Shown: positions 8,773-17,428, counted from the stretch's first letter. The stretch is DNA of 64,000 nt from Streptomyces sp. SDr-06 (GCF_003324565.1 NZ_QOLA01000018.1:1-64000); one strand, 5' to 3'. Notes: a model not told the origin generated them from the sequence alone. Made by a program: numbers and translations.

Positions 8773-9636
8773 GTGACCACTTCTGTACGCAAACTGCTCG
8801 CGGTTGCCCTGCTCGGTGCCTCACTCGCGGGTTGCGGCTCCGACCCGGCCCCCCGTCCGGCGGCGGCCAGTCCCTCCTCGGCGCCCTCGGGCGCGGCCGC
8901 GCCGTCCTTGGCCGGGGCCCCCGCGACCCTGGCCCCCGGCCCCGGCGGGCTCACCCCCGTCTTCGAGCGGGCGCCGAAGAATCCGCGGGGCGAGAAGGTC
9001 GTGGCGCTCACCTTCGACGCCGACATGACCGCCGACCAGGGCCCGCGCGCGGCGGGCGGCGAGCGCTTCGACAACCCCGCGCTCATCGCCGATCTGCGGC
9101 GGCTGAAGGTCCCGGCCACCGTCTTCATGACCGGGCGGTGGGCCGAGGAGTACCCGGCCGAGGCCCGGGACATCGGGGCCGACCCCAACTTCGAGATCGG
9201 CAACCACTCCTACAGCCACTACGCGTTCAAGTCCGACTGCTACGGGCTGCCCGTGGTGGAGAAGGACGCGATGCGGGCGGACGTCGAGAAGGCGACGGCC
9301 CAGTTCAAGAAGGCCGGAGTGCGCAACGCCGTCCCGTACTTCCGCTTCCCCGGCGGCTGCTACGACGACGAGGTGCTGCGCGCGCTCGCCCCGCTGCGGA
9401 TGACCGCCGTCCAGTGGGACGTGGTGAGCGGGGACGCCTTCGCCAAGGACGCGAACGCGGTGGCCGACCAGGTGCTGGCCGGGGTCCAGCCGGGCTCCCT
9501 GGTCGTCATGCACTGCACCCGCAGCGCGGCACCGGTCACCGACGCGGCGCTCCAGCGCATCGTGCCGGAGCTGCGCAGGCGCGGCTACCGCTTCGTCAAG
9601 GTCTCGGACCTGATCCGCGGCGCGGCCCGGCACTGA
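8773..9636 (+). CDS. Polysaccharide deacetylase (NodB) lipoprotein
   Basis: 287-residue lipoprotein with lipobox LAGC at Cys21, followed by a 40-residue Ala/Pro/Ser linker and a NodB domain. The metal-binding motif reads TFDADMT (Asp82, Asp84) rather than TFDDG. The second motif is GNHSYSHY (HxxxH) and the third FRFPGGCYDDEV. It probably removes acetyl groups from a cell-wall polymer outside the membrane. No Shine-Dalgarno sequence is visible before the GTG. A TACGAT hexamer at 8751-8756 could be a -10 element giving a very short leader. Confidence 0.85.
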   Translation: MTTSVRKLLAVALLGASLAGCGSDPAPRPAAASPSSAPSGAAAPSLAGAPATLAPGPGGLTPVFERAPKNPRGEKVVALTFDADMTADQGPRAAGGERFDNPALIADLRRLKVPATVFMTGRWAEEYPAEARDIGADPNFEIGNHSYSHYAFKSDCYGLPVVEKDAMRADVEKATAQFKKAGVRNAVPYFRFPGGCYDDEVLRALAPLRMTAVQWDVVSGDAFAKDANAVADQVLAGVQPGSLVVMHCTRSAAPVTDAALQRIVPELRRRGYRFVKVSDLIRGAARH

Positions 9637-9650
9637 GGGACCGGCGGCGG

Positions 9651-9860
9651 TCAGCCCGAACAGGCCGTGCGCTGGGCCTCCTGCCACTCGCAGACCGGGC
9701 AGAGCGTGCTGCCCCTGGTGGACTCCGGGTACTCGGTGGGCTCGCGGCACAGCACGCACTCGGCGAAGGGGCCGCCGTCCGCCGGGACGGGCACGGGGGC
9801 CACCCTGGCGGGGCCGCCGTCGCAGGAGGCCGTGTCGTCGTGCGGGGGCGTCTCGTCCAT
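9651..9860 (-). CDS. Small zinc-ribbon-like hypothetical protein
   Basis: 69-residue protein with an acidic, Pro-rich N-terminus and a CVLC...CPVC arrangement (residues about 35-57) typical of a zinc ribbon or knuckle. No enzyme motif is present. It converges with the NodB gene (14-base gap) and is followed on the same strand by the ABC exporter permease. Function unknown. Confidence 0.6.
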   Translation of the reverse strand: MDETPPHDDTASCDGGPARVAPVPVPADGGPFAECVLCREPTEYPESTRGSTLCPVCEWQEAQRTACSG

Positions 9861-9905
9861 GCGGTCGAGCCTAATCGGATGCGGCGACGGGGGCCGCGGG
9901 CGGGC

Positions 9906-10574
9906 TCAGCGGCGGCGCGGGCTGAGGGCGCAGACCCCGGCCGCGACCACCACCGCGAGCACGAGCGCCGCGGCCAGCGGCAGCACCGCCGGGTGGACGG
10001 CGCCGGTGCGCGAGCCCGCGACGAGCGCGTGGACGGCGTACTGCGCGGGTGAGGGCGCGAGGACCAGGGCGAACAGCGCGGCCAGCGCGGTGAGCGCGAG
10101 GGACCAGCCGCGGCCGTGCAGCACCGGACGGCTGCCCAGCGCGCCGACCGCGGCGCCGGTCAGCACGCAGACCCCGGCGGCCACGAGCCCCGCCAGGGCC
10201 GCGGACCCCAGCGGCACCGCGACCTTGTGGTCACCGCTCATGGGGGCACTCACCGCGGCGACGTACGCCGTGCCGACGAGGCCGAGCAGGGCGGCGCAGC
10301 CCGTCGCGGACAGCAGGGCCGAGAGGTGGACCCGCGCCGGACCGGTCGCCGCCGCCGCGCAGACCCGGGCGGCCTCCGGCTCCTGGGTGACGCAGATCCG
10401 CACGAGCCAGGCCGCCACCGGCAGCAGTCCGGCGGCGGCGTACCCCATTGAGTCGAGCACCGGCTCGCCCGGCTGCACGCCGATGCCCATGAGGGCGGCG
10501 TACCCGAGGACCGGGCCCAGCCAGCGCTGGGAGCGCAGCAGCAGCGCGCTCTGGTAGCGCACGAGCGGAATCAC
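9906..10574 (-). CDS. ABC transporter integral membrane subunit
   Basis: 222-residue protein made almost entirely of about six hydrophobic segments (for example ALLGLVGTAYVAAVSA and LAAALVLAVVVAAGVCAL at the C-terminus), so an integral membrane protein. The GTG start overlaps the stop of the upstream ATPase gene (GTGA), and AAGGAG lies upstream, so the two subunits are translationally coupled. Probably the membrane half of a drug- or peptide-type exporter; the substrate is unknown. Confidence 0.78.
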   Translation of the reverse strand: MIPLVRYQSALLLRSQRWLGPVLGYAALMGIGVQPGEPVLDSMGYAAAGLLPVAAWLVRICVTQEPEAARVCAAAATGPARVHLSALLSATGCAALLGLVGTAYVAAVSAPMSGDHKVAVPLGSAALAGLVAAGVCVLTGAAVGALGSRPVLHGRGWSLALTALAALFALVLAPSPAQYAVHALVAGSRTGAVHPAVLPLAAALVLAVVVAAGVCALSPRRR

Positions 10575-11425
10575 GGGCCGCGTACTCCTTCGATGTGCCA
10601 GGGCGGGCGGGCGGCGAGCAGGGCGCGCAGCAGGTCGTCCGACCGGGCGGCCGCGACCCGGAGGGTGCGGGAGCCGCCGGAACCAGCCAACTCCTGTGGG
10701 CAGCCAGGCAGTTGGGGCGGAAGCGGAGTGTCCTCGGCTCCCGTCACGTCGATGAGGACGAAACCGGGGAGCGGTGCCGTCCTCGGCGCGGGCAGCGGCT
10801 CGGGGGCCACGGGCTTCAGGGTCGCGCCGGTCACCGCGTACCGCGCGTGTTCGCGGTCGGCGAGCCGCTTCGGGTCGTGGTCGACGAAGACGACGGTGGC
10901 GCCCGCCATCACCCGCTCGTGCACCGCGCGGTCCAGCTCGGCGCGGGCGCGGGTGTCCAGGCCGGTCCACGCCTCGTCCAGGACGAGGAGCTCGGGGTCG
11001 GCGAGCAACGCCTGGGCGACGGCGACCTTCTGGCTGGTGCCCTTGGAGAGCTCGGCGAGCGGGGTGCCCGCGTGCGCGGCCGCGCCGAACCGTTCCAGCC
11101 ACCCTCCCGCCCGCTCCTTCGCCGTCCGGCGCGGCAGGCCGTGGATGCGGCCGAGGTGCGTCAGATACCCGGCCGCGGTGAAGGGCAGGGCCGCGGGGAA
11201 GCGTTCGGGGACGTAGGCGGTGCGGGGGCGGCCGGTGACGCGGCCCTCGGTCGGCGCGTCGATACCGGCGAGGAGCCTCAACAGGGTTGACTTCCCTGTG
11301 CCGTTGACGCCCTCGACCCGGAGCAGGGTCCCCTCGGCCAGGTCCAGGTCGATGCCGCGCAGGACCCAGGGGCCGCCGAGACAGTACCGGCGGCCCACTC
11401 CCCGCAGGGCGCGTGCGGTGCTCAG
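10571..11425 (-). CDS. ABC transporter ATP-binding protein
   Basis: About 284-residue ATPase with Walker A GVNGTGKSTLL, a degenerate signature LSKGTSQKVAVAQ, Walker B LLVLDEAWTGLD and the switch His in FVDHD. About 80 C-terminal residues form an extra domain of unknown role. Start choice is uncertain. A CTG at 11425 overlaps the AIM24 stop (CTGA) and keeps the LRGVGRRYCLGG beta-strand; a GTG at 11398 would cut it off. It is the middle gene of an overlapping AIM24-ATPase-permease set. Confidence 0.82.
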   Translation of the reverse strand: MSTARALRGVGRRYCLGGPWVLRGIDLDLAEGTLLRVEGVNGTGKSTLLRLLAGIDAPTEGRVTGRPRTAYVPERFPAALPFTAAGYLTHLGRIHGLPRRTAKERAGGWLERFGAAAHAGTPLAELSKGTSQKVAVAQALLADPELLVLDEAWTGLDTRARAELDRAVHERVMAGATVVFVDHDPKRLADREHARYAVTGATLKPVAPEPLPAPRTAPLPGFVLIDVTGAEDTPLPPQLPGCPQELAGSGGSRTLRVAAARSDDLLRALLAARPPWHIEGVRGP

Positions 11426-12099
11426 TGCTGCTGCGCCTTCTGCGGCGTCGCCTCGCTCGGGCGGACTATGACGTAGCCCTCGCCCTGGAGCATGAGCTGG
11501 ACGGCCTCGCCGGAGCCGCCGCGCAGCATCGAGCCGATGGACTGCGAGCGGTGCAGGGAGGTCTGGAGGTTCGCGCTCCAGCCGACCACCGCGTCGGTGT
11601 CGACGTACACCGGCAGTTGGGGGGAGACCGGGATGACCAGCGGGTTGCCCTCGCAGACCAGGCCGAGCCGGCCGTAGCCGGTGAACACGCTGTTGAACAG
11701 GCCGCCGCCGGCGATGCCGGAGCCCTTGACCGTCTTGATCTCGTAGCTGAGCGTGGCGTCGAAGCACAGCACGTTGCGGCCGTTGATGGTGAGGGCGTCA
11801 CCCTGCTCGATGTCGACGATGAAGCAGTTCTGCGCCTCGTGCGCGAACCAGGCCTCGCCCTGCCCGCTGACCGACATCAGGGGCAGCCCCTCGCCGGTCA
11901 CCGCGCGCTTGAGCATGCCGCCGATGCCCTGGCCCCGCCGCTCGAACTGGAGGGTGCCGCGGTAGGCGATCATCGCTCCCTGGCGCGCGAGCATCTCGCC
12001 GTTGACGGCGTACTTGATCGACTTGGCGTTCTCCAGCGTCATTCCGGCGGCGGTCGCCGGCTGGGCCATGTTCTCGATGGCAAAAAGGTCGCTCTTCAT
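11422..12099 (-). CDS. AIM24 family protein
   Basis: 225-residue protein of the AIM24/TRAP-like beta-helix family, seen as repeated short strands with Gly turns (VNGEMLARQGAMIAYRG, GSGIAGGGLFNSVFTG, MLRGGSGEAVQLMLQGEG). It has no signal peptide. AIM24 proteins are often near ABC transporters or tellurium/stress genes; the biochemical role is unknown. Its stop overlaps the presumed ATPase start, so it heads the exporter operon. The ATG at 12099 gives the conserved MKSDLF start. Confidence 0.85.
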   Translation of the reverse strand: MKSDLFAIENMAQPATAAGMTLENAKSIKYAVNGEMLARQGAMIAYRGTLQFERRGQGIGGMLKRAVTGEGLPLMSVSGQGEAWFAHEAQNCFIVDIEQGDALTINGRNVLCFDATLSYEIKTVKGSGIAGGGLFNSVFTGYGRLGLVCEGNPLVIPVSPQLPVYVDTDAVVGWSANLQTSLHRSQSIGSMLRGGSGEAVQLMLQGEGYVIVRPSEATPQKAQQH

Positions 12100-12169
12100 G
12101 GGCGCATCCTGTCCCGGAACAATTCATTCCGCCAAGAATCACCAATTCGGCGGCTGGCAGACTGGGGGC

Positions 12170-12886
12170 GTGAGCACCCAGGACACCCTTTCCGACAGCC
12201 CCTTTCACGACGAGTCGCCGCGCGACGAGGAGCGGCAGTACGTGCTGCCGCTCGTCGTGCACATCGAGAAGGCCGAGCCCCCGGCGCGCACCGACGCCCT
12301 GGAGACGGCGGCCCGCGCGGTGCTGGTGATGCTCTCCGACGAGCGGTCGCGGGGCGAGGGCGAGTGGGCCGCGGTGGTACGCGCCTGGCAGGACGCGCGG
12401 ATCCGCAAGGTGGTGCGGCGGGCCCGCGGCGCCGAGTGGCGCAAGGCCTCCGCGCTCCCCGGCATCACGGTGACGGGGAAGGCCGCGGAGGTACGCGTCT
12501 TCCCGCCGGTGCCGCTGGACGGCTGGCCCAAGGAACTGGCCAAGCTCCAGGTCTCGGGCACCGATCTGGACGACCCGGCCGAGCCGGGCGCGCCCGATCC
12601 GCTGGCGCCGGTGCTCTGGCTCAACCCGGACCTCGACATGTCGGCGGGCAAGGCCATGGCGCAGGCGGGCCACGGCGCCCAACTCGCCTGGTGGGAGTTG
12701 TCGGACGCGGACCGCGAGGCCTGGCGCGAGGCGGACTTCGCCCTGTCGGTCCGCACCGCGGACCCGGCCGTGTGGCGCGAACTGACGCTCAGCGGGCTCC
12801 CGGTGGTCCGCGACGCGGGCTTCACCGAGATCGCCCCCGGCTCGTGCACGGTGGTCGCGGACCACCCGGCGCTGCGCACGGGGTGA
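12170..12886 (+). CDS. Peptidyl-tRNA hydrolase Pth2-like protein
   Basis: 238-residue cytoplasmic protein whose C-terminal 110 residues fit the Pth2 fold: LWLNPDLDMSAGKAMAQAGH carries the conserved Lys, Gln and His, and PVVRDAGFTEIAPGSCTVVA ends the domain. The first 120 residues are an actinobacterial extension with the segment QYVLPLVVHIEKAEPP. Pth2 proteins release peptidyl-tRNA; whether this long form does so is untested here. The GTG at 12170 follows ACTGGGGGC. Confidence 0.8.
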   Translation: MSTQDTLSDSPFHDESPRDEERQYVLPLVVHIEKAEPPARTDALETAARAVLVMLSDERSRGEGEWAAVVRAWQDARIRKVVRRARGAEWRKASALPGITVTGKAAEVRVFPPVPLDGWPKELAKLQVSGTDLDDPAEPGAPDPLAPVLWLNPDLDMSAGKAMAQAGHGAQLAWWELSDADREAWREADFALSVRTADPAVWRELTLSGLPVVRDAGFTEIAPGSCTVVADHPALRTG

Positions 12887-12897
12887 GCCCGGGCGGC

Positions 12898-14202
12898 TCA
12901 CCGTTCGCGGAGCCCGGCGAACCAGCGCACGATCCGCGTCGTGGCCGCGACATTGGACCCCAGGTGGCGGGATCCGTGGTGGTCGACCGGTCCGAGATCG
13001 ACGACCGGTACGTCCACACCGCTCGCCCGCAGCGCCTTCCGGCATCCGGCGGTGTTGTCGGTGACGGCCTGCTCGTCCCCGGTCGCCATGTAGAGCCTGG
13101 TCGGCGCGTGCGGAGCCCAGTCGCGGCAGACGGCGTCGGTGGCGCGCAGGGCCGCCGCGAGGGGGCCCGCCGGGTGCGCGAGCAGCTCCCGGCCGTGCGC
13201 GGTCAGCAGTTCGCCGAGCGTGTCCGGCGTGCCCCGCATCAGCTGCTCGCCGGTGTGCGCGCCGTCGAAGAGCGCTTCGACGCTCTGGTCGTACGGGGCC
13301 CGGAAGACCTCGCCGGGCCGGTCGTAGACGGGCTGGAGCCGGTTGAAGGCCACCAGGGTGTAAGCGGCGTACACGACACCGGACTTGGGGTCGAGGCGCC
13401 CCGCGAGCAGGGCGGGCAGCTCGGTGCCGCCGAAGTCGTAGGCACCGCTGACCGGTGCGAGGGCGCCCAGCCGGAACCAGTGGTCCTCGCCCGCCTGCAA
13501 GGCCCGCCCCAGTCCCAGGGCCGCCGACGCGCCCTGCGAGAACCCGGTGACCTGGACGGTGCGCTCCAGTGCGTGCCCGGTGCGCGGCACGAAGGCGCGG
13601 GCGGCCCGCAGCAGGTCCAGGGACGCCGTGGTCTCGGACGGAACGTCCATCCAGGGGTGCGGGCCGGGGCCCGTGCCCATCCCCAGATAGTCGGGTGCGA
13701 CCGTCGCGGCCCCCGCCGCCGCGTGCGCGACGACCGGCGCGGACAGGAACGTGCCCGGGCCGCTCATGGACGGGGAGTCGTTCCTGTGCACACCGGTGCC
13801 GTGCGCGAAGGAGACCGTCCGCAGCCGCCGTTCGCCGTCGAGCGGCAGCACAAGCAGTCCGCTGGCGAGGGTGGGCCGCCCGTGCGGATCGACCGTCCAG
13901 TACACGAGGCGGTACCCGGCCACGCCGTGCCGGGCGACAGCGCCGTCGAAGCCGGCGCGGCCCAGCTCGGCGGCGACCGCCTGCGCCGAGGCCAGCGTGT
14001 ACAGCTTCTCGGCGGAGACCAACTCACCCCGGGCACCCTCCTCGTGCCCGGTCCGGGCCGGGGCGGCGACGGCGCCGGTCACGGCGGGCCCGCCGAGCAG
14101 CAGACCGCAGCACAGCAGTGACGCCCCCGCCCCGAGAACGGCCCGGCAGCGGCGGGCGGTGCGCGATGACGACGGGGGCGGCGAGGGCATACGGGTTCTC
14201 AC
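12898..14202 (-). CDS. Secreted lipase-like alpha/beta hydrolase
   Basis: 434-residue exported serine hydrolase. After a twin-Arg-rich N-terminus comes a hydrophobic signal ending in GAVAAPA. The nucleophile elbow is TGFSQGASAALG, an oxyanion-side APDYLGMGTG lies before it, and the DHHGSRHLGS segment probably supplies the catalytic His. Resembles the secretory lipase (LIP) family and related prolyl-peptidase-like esterases. GAGGAAGTC precedes the GTG at 14202. It converges on the Pth2-like gene with an 11-base gap. Substrate not determinable. Confidence 0.8.
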   Translation of the reverse strand: MRTRMPSPPPSSSRTARRCRAVLGAGASLLCCGLLLGGPAVTGAVAAPARTGHEEGARGELVSAEKLYTLASAQAVAAELGRAGFDGAVARHGVAGYRLVYWTVDPHGRPTLASGLLVLPLDGERRLRTVSFAHGTGVHRNDSPSMSGPGTFLSAPVVAHAAAGAATVAPDYLGMGTGPGPHPWMDVPSETTASLDLLRAARAFVPRTGHALERTVQVTGFSQGASAALGLGRALQAGEDHWFRLGALAPVSGAYDFGGTELPALLAGRLDPKSGVVYAAYTLVAFNRLQPVYDRPGEVFRAPYDQSVEALFDGAHTGEQLMRGTPDTLGELLTAHGRELLAHPAGPLAAALRATDAVCRDWAPHAPTRLYMATGDEQAVTDNTAGCRKALRASGVDVPVVDLGPVDHHGSRHLGSNVAATTRIVRWFAGLRER

Positions 14203-14462
14203 GACTTCCTCCAAGTGGCCCTGTAGTACGGCCTGTTCAGACTCGCGTCCCGGCACTCCCGACACACTGGTGCAGTCCCCCGGGCCTTCTGTGGGGGCAC
14301 CCCCTCCTCATCCGCCGCGCGCGGTCACGGCCGCGAGGCGTCGGTGCCCGGAGGCACCGCCGATCCGCCCTTCCCCGGCTGAACGCACCACCCGCCCCTT
14401 ACGTACCTTCCGATACCGCCGAGCAGCGATCACGCTCTCAACCGGCCGCCCCGGGAGGCATC

Positions 14463-15104
14463 TTGTCGCGTGGAATAGTCCGCTCCAGCCGTTCCGTCCT
14501 GCGCCGCGTCAACGGCACGGGCCTGCTCATCGCGGTGCTCGTGGCCACGCTCGGCGCGCTCTCCTTTCCCGTCTGGTCGTACGCCGACCGGGCGGGCACC
14601 CCGCAGGCCAACCTCGACGCCGCCTCCACGCCCACCCCCTGGGGCCCGCTGTCCGCGACGGACCGGGACTTCGTCACCAAGGTGCGGCTCGCCGGGCTGT
14701 GGGAGGGCGCGGCCGGACTTCAGGCCCAGCAGCGGGCGCCCAGCGTGGCGATCAAGGCGGCCGGGGACCATCTCGTCATGGGCCACGCCGCACTGGACCA
14801 GCACGATCGTGACGTCGCCGGGAAGCTCGGCATCGAGCTGCCCAGCCAGCCCAGCCCCCAGCAGCAGGGCTGGCTGCGTCAGCTCACGGCGGACACCGGC
14901 ACCGCCTACGAGCGGGACTTCGCCAACCTCCTGCGCGCCGCGCACGGCAAGGTGTTCGCACTGGTCGCCCAGGTCCGCGCGACCACCAGGAACTCGCTGG
15001 TGCGCGGGCTTGCCGACGACGCGAACACGACCGTCCTGGACCACATGACGATGCTGGAGGCGACGGGCCTGGTGGACTTCGACGCGCTGGCCGTCCCCAG
15101 CTGA
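14463..15104 (+). CDS. DUF4142 envelope protein, paralogue 1
   Basis: 213-residue protein starting at TTG (SRGIVRSSRSVLRR), with GGGAGGCATC upstream. One N-terminal hydrophobic segment (LLIAVLVATLGALSFPVWSY) anchors or exports it. The rest is the helical DUF4142 domain (DRDFVTKVRLAGLWEGAAGL and AAHGKVFALVAQVRATTRN). No cysteines and no catalytic motif are seen. It lies 58 bases before the DUF692 fusion gene on the same strand, so co-expression is likely. It shares a 91-base identical stretch with paralogue 2 at 16640. Confidence 0.83.
   Translation: MSRGIVRSSRSVLRRVNGTGLLIAVLVATLGALSFPVWSYADRAGTPQANLDAASTPTPWGPLSATDRDFVTKVRLAGLWEGAAGLQAQQRAPSVAIKAAGDHLVMGHAALDQHDRDVAGKLGIELPSQPSPQQQGWLRQLTADTGTAYERDFANLLRAAHGKVFALVAQVRATTRNSLVRGLADDANTTVLDHMTMLEATGLVDFDALAVPS
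14882..14972 (+). repeat. 91-base perfect repeat shared by the two DUF4142 genes, copy 1
   Basis: Bases 14882-14972 are identical to 17026-17116, inside homologous parts of both DUF4142 genes. Identity at every third codon position implies recent duplication or gene conversion. Confidence 0.9.
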
Positions 15105-15162
15105 CCGCGCGACCGGCAACCTCAAATCAAGCTCTGAACGTGCCCGGGCGGGATTCGGCGCC

Positions 15163-16476
15163 ATGGCCGCGGGCCATGACCTGTCCATGAAGCATGTGGG
15201 CATCGGCATCGGCTGGCGGCCTGAGATCGCTCGGGCCGTGGAAGAGCTCCCCGGCATCGACTGGGTCGAGGCGGTCGCGGAGAACCTCTGCCCGGGGCAC
15301 CTTCCCGAGGCGCTGGTACGGCTGCGTGAGCGCGGCGTCACCGTCGTGCCGCACGGGGTCTCGCTCGGCCTCGGTGGCGCGGACCGGCCCGACACCGGCC
15401 GCCTCGCCGACCTCGCGGCGCGGGCCGAGGCGCTCGGCGCCCCGCTCGTCACCGAGCACATCGCGTTCGTGCGCGCGGGCGGCACACTGACCGCATCGCC
15501 GCGCCTGGAGGCGGGCCATCTGCTGCCGGTGCCCCGCACCCGGGACGCCCTGCGCGTGCTGTGCGAGAACGTCCGCATCGCGCAGGACGCGCTGCCGGTG
15601 CCGCTCGCCCTGGAGAACATCGCGGCCCTGATCGGCTGGCCCGACGAGGAATTGACGGAGGGTCAGTTCTTGGCCGAGCTCGTCGAGCGCACCGGGGTCG
15701 GGCTGCTCATCGACGTGGCCAACCTCCACACCAACCACGTCAACCGCGGCGAGGACCCCGCGAAGGTCCTCGACCAGCTGCCTCTGGAGGCCATCGCGTA
15801 CGTGCATGTCGCGGGCGGCGTCGAGCGGGACGGGGTGTGGCACGACACGCACGCCCACCCCGTGCCCCGCCCGGTCCTCGACATCCTGGCGGAACTGGCC
15901 TCGCGGATCTCGCCGCCCGGGGTGCTCCTGGAGCGGGACGAGGCGTTTCCGCCCGCGGCGGAGCTTGCGGGGGAACTCGAAGCGATCCGGGCCACCCTGG
16001 ACACGGCCACGGCGCCGACCCGGCGTCCCGCCGAGCCGAAAGGACGTCCCCCCGCCTCGCCTCCCGACGACGGCGACCGGTCGCGCGAGCGCCTCGCCCT
16101 CGCCCAGACCGCGCTGCTCTCCTCGCTGACCGCCGGGACGCCCGCCCCGACGGGTTTCGACGGACGGCGGCTGCGGGTGCAGGCCCGCGCGCTCGCGGCC
16201 AAGCGGGCCGATGTGGTGGCCAAGGTGGCCCCGGAGCTGCCGCGCGTCCTGGGCGAGGGCTACCGGGACGCCTTCGCCGCGTACGCCGGGTCGCGGCCGC
16301 TGCGGGGCGGCTACCGCCAGGACGCCCTCGACTTCGCGCGGTTCGTGCTCGACGACCGGCCGCCCGCCGACGCGGACACCCGCCGCGCCCTGGCCCGCTG
16401 GTGGAAGGAGCGGGCCGGGGCCAGGCCGCCGGGCCGCGCGGCCCGGCTCCTTCGCACCCTGACCCGGGCCGCCTGA
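15163..16476 (+). CDS. DUF692 multinuclear iron oxidase (MNIO) fused to HvfC-like domain
   Basis: 437 residues. The N-terminal ~275 form a DUF692 TIM barrel of the MbnB/TglH/ChrH kind (peptide-modifying iron oxidases). Expected metal ligands are all present: His64 in VPHGVSLGLGG, Glu98/His99 in TEHIAF, Glu151 in ALENI, Asp184 and Asn187 in IDVANLHTN, His215, Asp228-Thr-His230 and Glu257 in LLERDE. Residues about 300-425 (RLRVQARALAAKRADVVAKV, then FAAYAGSRPLRGGYRQDALD) resemble the HvfC/DUF2063 partner protein that is normally encoded separately. ATG 15163 is used; ATG 15187 (MKHVGIGIGW) is an equally good start. It lies between two DUF4142 genes and upstream of a TIGR04222 gene. No precursor peptide is evident, so the substrate is unknown. 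Confidence 0.85.
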   Translation: MAAGHDLSMKHVGIGIGWRPEIARAVEELPGIDWVEAVAENLCPGHLPEALVRLRERGVTVVPHGVSLGLGGADRPDTGRLADLAARAEALGAPLVTEHIAFVRAGGTLTASPRLEAGHLLPVPRTRDALRVLCENVRIAQDALPVPLALENIAALIGWPDEELTEGQFLAELVERTGVGLLIDVANLHTNHVNRGEDPAKVLDQLPLEAIAYVHVAGGVERDGVWHDTHAHPVPRPVLDILAELASRISPPGVLLERDEAFPPAAELAGELEAIRATLDTATAPTRRPAEPKGRPPASPPDDGDRSRERLALAQTALLSSLTAGTPAPTGFDGRRLRVQARALAAKRADVVAKVAPELPRVLGEGYRDAFAAYAGSRPLRGGYRQDALDFARFVLDDRPPADADTRRALARWWKERAGARPPGRAARLLRTLTRAA

Positions 16477-16639
16477 GCGATGCCGCCGAACCGGCCAACG
16501 TACCGTGTGCGCACGAGAGTTGACCGGACGTTGCGCATCACGTGACGACCCCCACACCACTCGGCCACCCATTTCACGAAACCGCCTCCCGGATCAGCGG
16601 CATCCGCACTACCGTGCGGCACCGCACCAGGAGGCACCC

Positions 16640-17428
16640 ATGCGTCGCTTGTCGTCCGGTACCGGGCTCGTCCTCGTCGCCCTCGCGGCGACGCTGCTCG
16701 CGCTGCTCTTCCCCGTCTGGTCCTACGCCGACCGCTCCGGCACCCCGCTGGCCGATCTCGACGCGGGTACGGTGGCGGCCCGTGGGGGCCCGCTGTCCGC
16801 GGCCGACCGGGACTTCGTGGTCCGGGTGCGGCTGGCCGGGCTCTGGGAGGGACCGGCGGGCCAGCAGGCCATCGAGCGGGCGCCCAGCGCCTCGGTCAAG
16901 GCGGCGGGGCAGCACCTCGTCGACGGGCACGCCTTCCTCGACGCCCGGGTCCGCGAGGTCGCGGCCGAACTCGGCATGGAGCTGCCCGACCAGCCCAACG
17001 CCCAGCAGCAGGGCTGGCTGCGCCGGCTCACGGCGGACACCGGCACCGCCTACGAGCGGGACTTCGCCAACCTCCTGCGCGCCGCGCACGGCAAGGTGTT
17101 CGCACTGGTCGCCCAGATCCGTGCCACCACCCGCAACTCGCTGGTGCGCGGCCTGGCCGACGACGCGAACACGACCGTCCTCGACCACATCACGATGCTG
17201 GAGGCGACCGGGTTCGTGGACTTCGACGCGCTCGCCCGGGACGGCGCGGCGACCGCGACCGCGAGCCCCACCGGGCCTCCACCGCCCACCCCCGGGGCCA
17301 CCCCGAGGAGCCCGGTGCCCCTCACGCCCGCGCCGTCCGACGCCGCCTCGCCGTCGTTCCCGCTGCCGCCCCCCGCGTCCCGGCCGAAGGACCAGGCCTC
17401 GCCCGAACCCGCCTCCCACACTCCGTAA
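16640..17428 (+). CDS. DUF4142 envelope protein, paralogue 2 with Pro-rich tail
   Basis: 262-residue protein with GGAGG well placed before the ATG. A signal/anchor (GLVLVALAATLLALLFPVWS) is followed by a DUF4142 domain about 75% identical to paralogue 1. It has an added C-terminal tail of about 65 residues made of Pro, Ser, Thr and Ala, a typical wall-spanning or glycosylatable linker. No cysteines. It lies between the MNIO fusion gene (163-base gap) and the TIGR04222 gene (74-base gap). Confidence 0.83.
   Translation: MRRLSSGTGLVLVALAATLLALLFPVWSYADRSGTPLADLDAGTVAARGGPLSAADRDFVVRVRLAGLWEGPAGQQAIERAPSASVKAAGQHLVDGHAFLDARVREVAAELGMELPDQPNAQQQGWLRRLTADTGTAYERDFANLLRAAHGKVFALVAQIRATTRNSLVRGLADDANTTVLDHITMLEATGFVDFDALARDGAATATASPTGPPPPTPGATPRSPVPLTPAPSDAASPSFPLPPPASRPKDQASPEPASHTP
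17026..17116 (+). repeat. 91-base perfect repeat, copy 2
   Basis: Identical to 14882-14972; lies in the DUF4142 domain of paralogue 2. Confidence 0.9.

Noticed and set aside
14203..14462. Possible small gene upstream of the first DUF4142 gene
   Set aside because: Open frames here lack ribosome sites and have Arg/Pro-rich shadow composition; I see only a probable promoter region. A precursor peptide for the MNIO could not be supported here.
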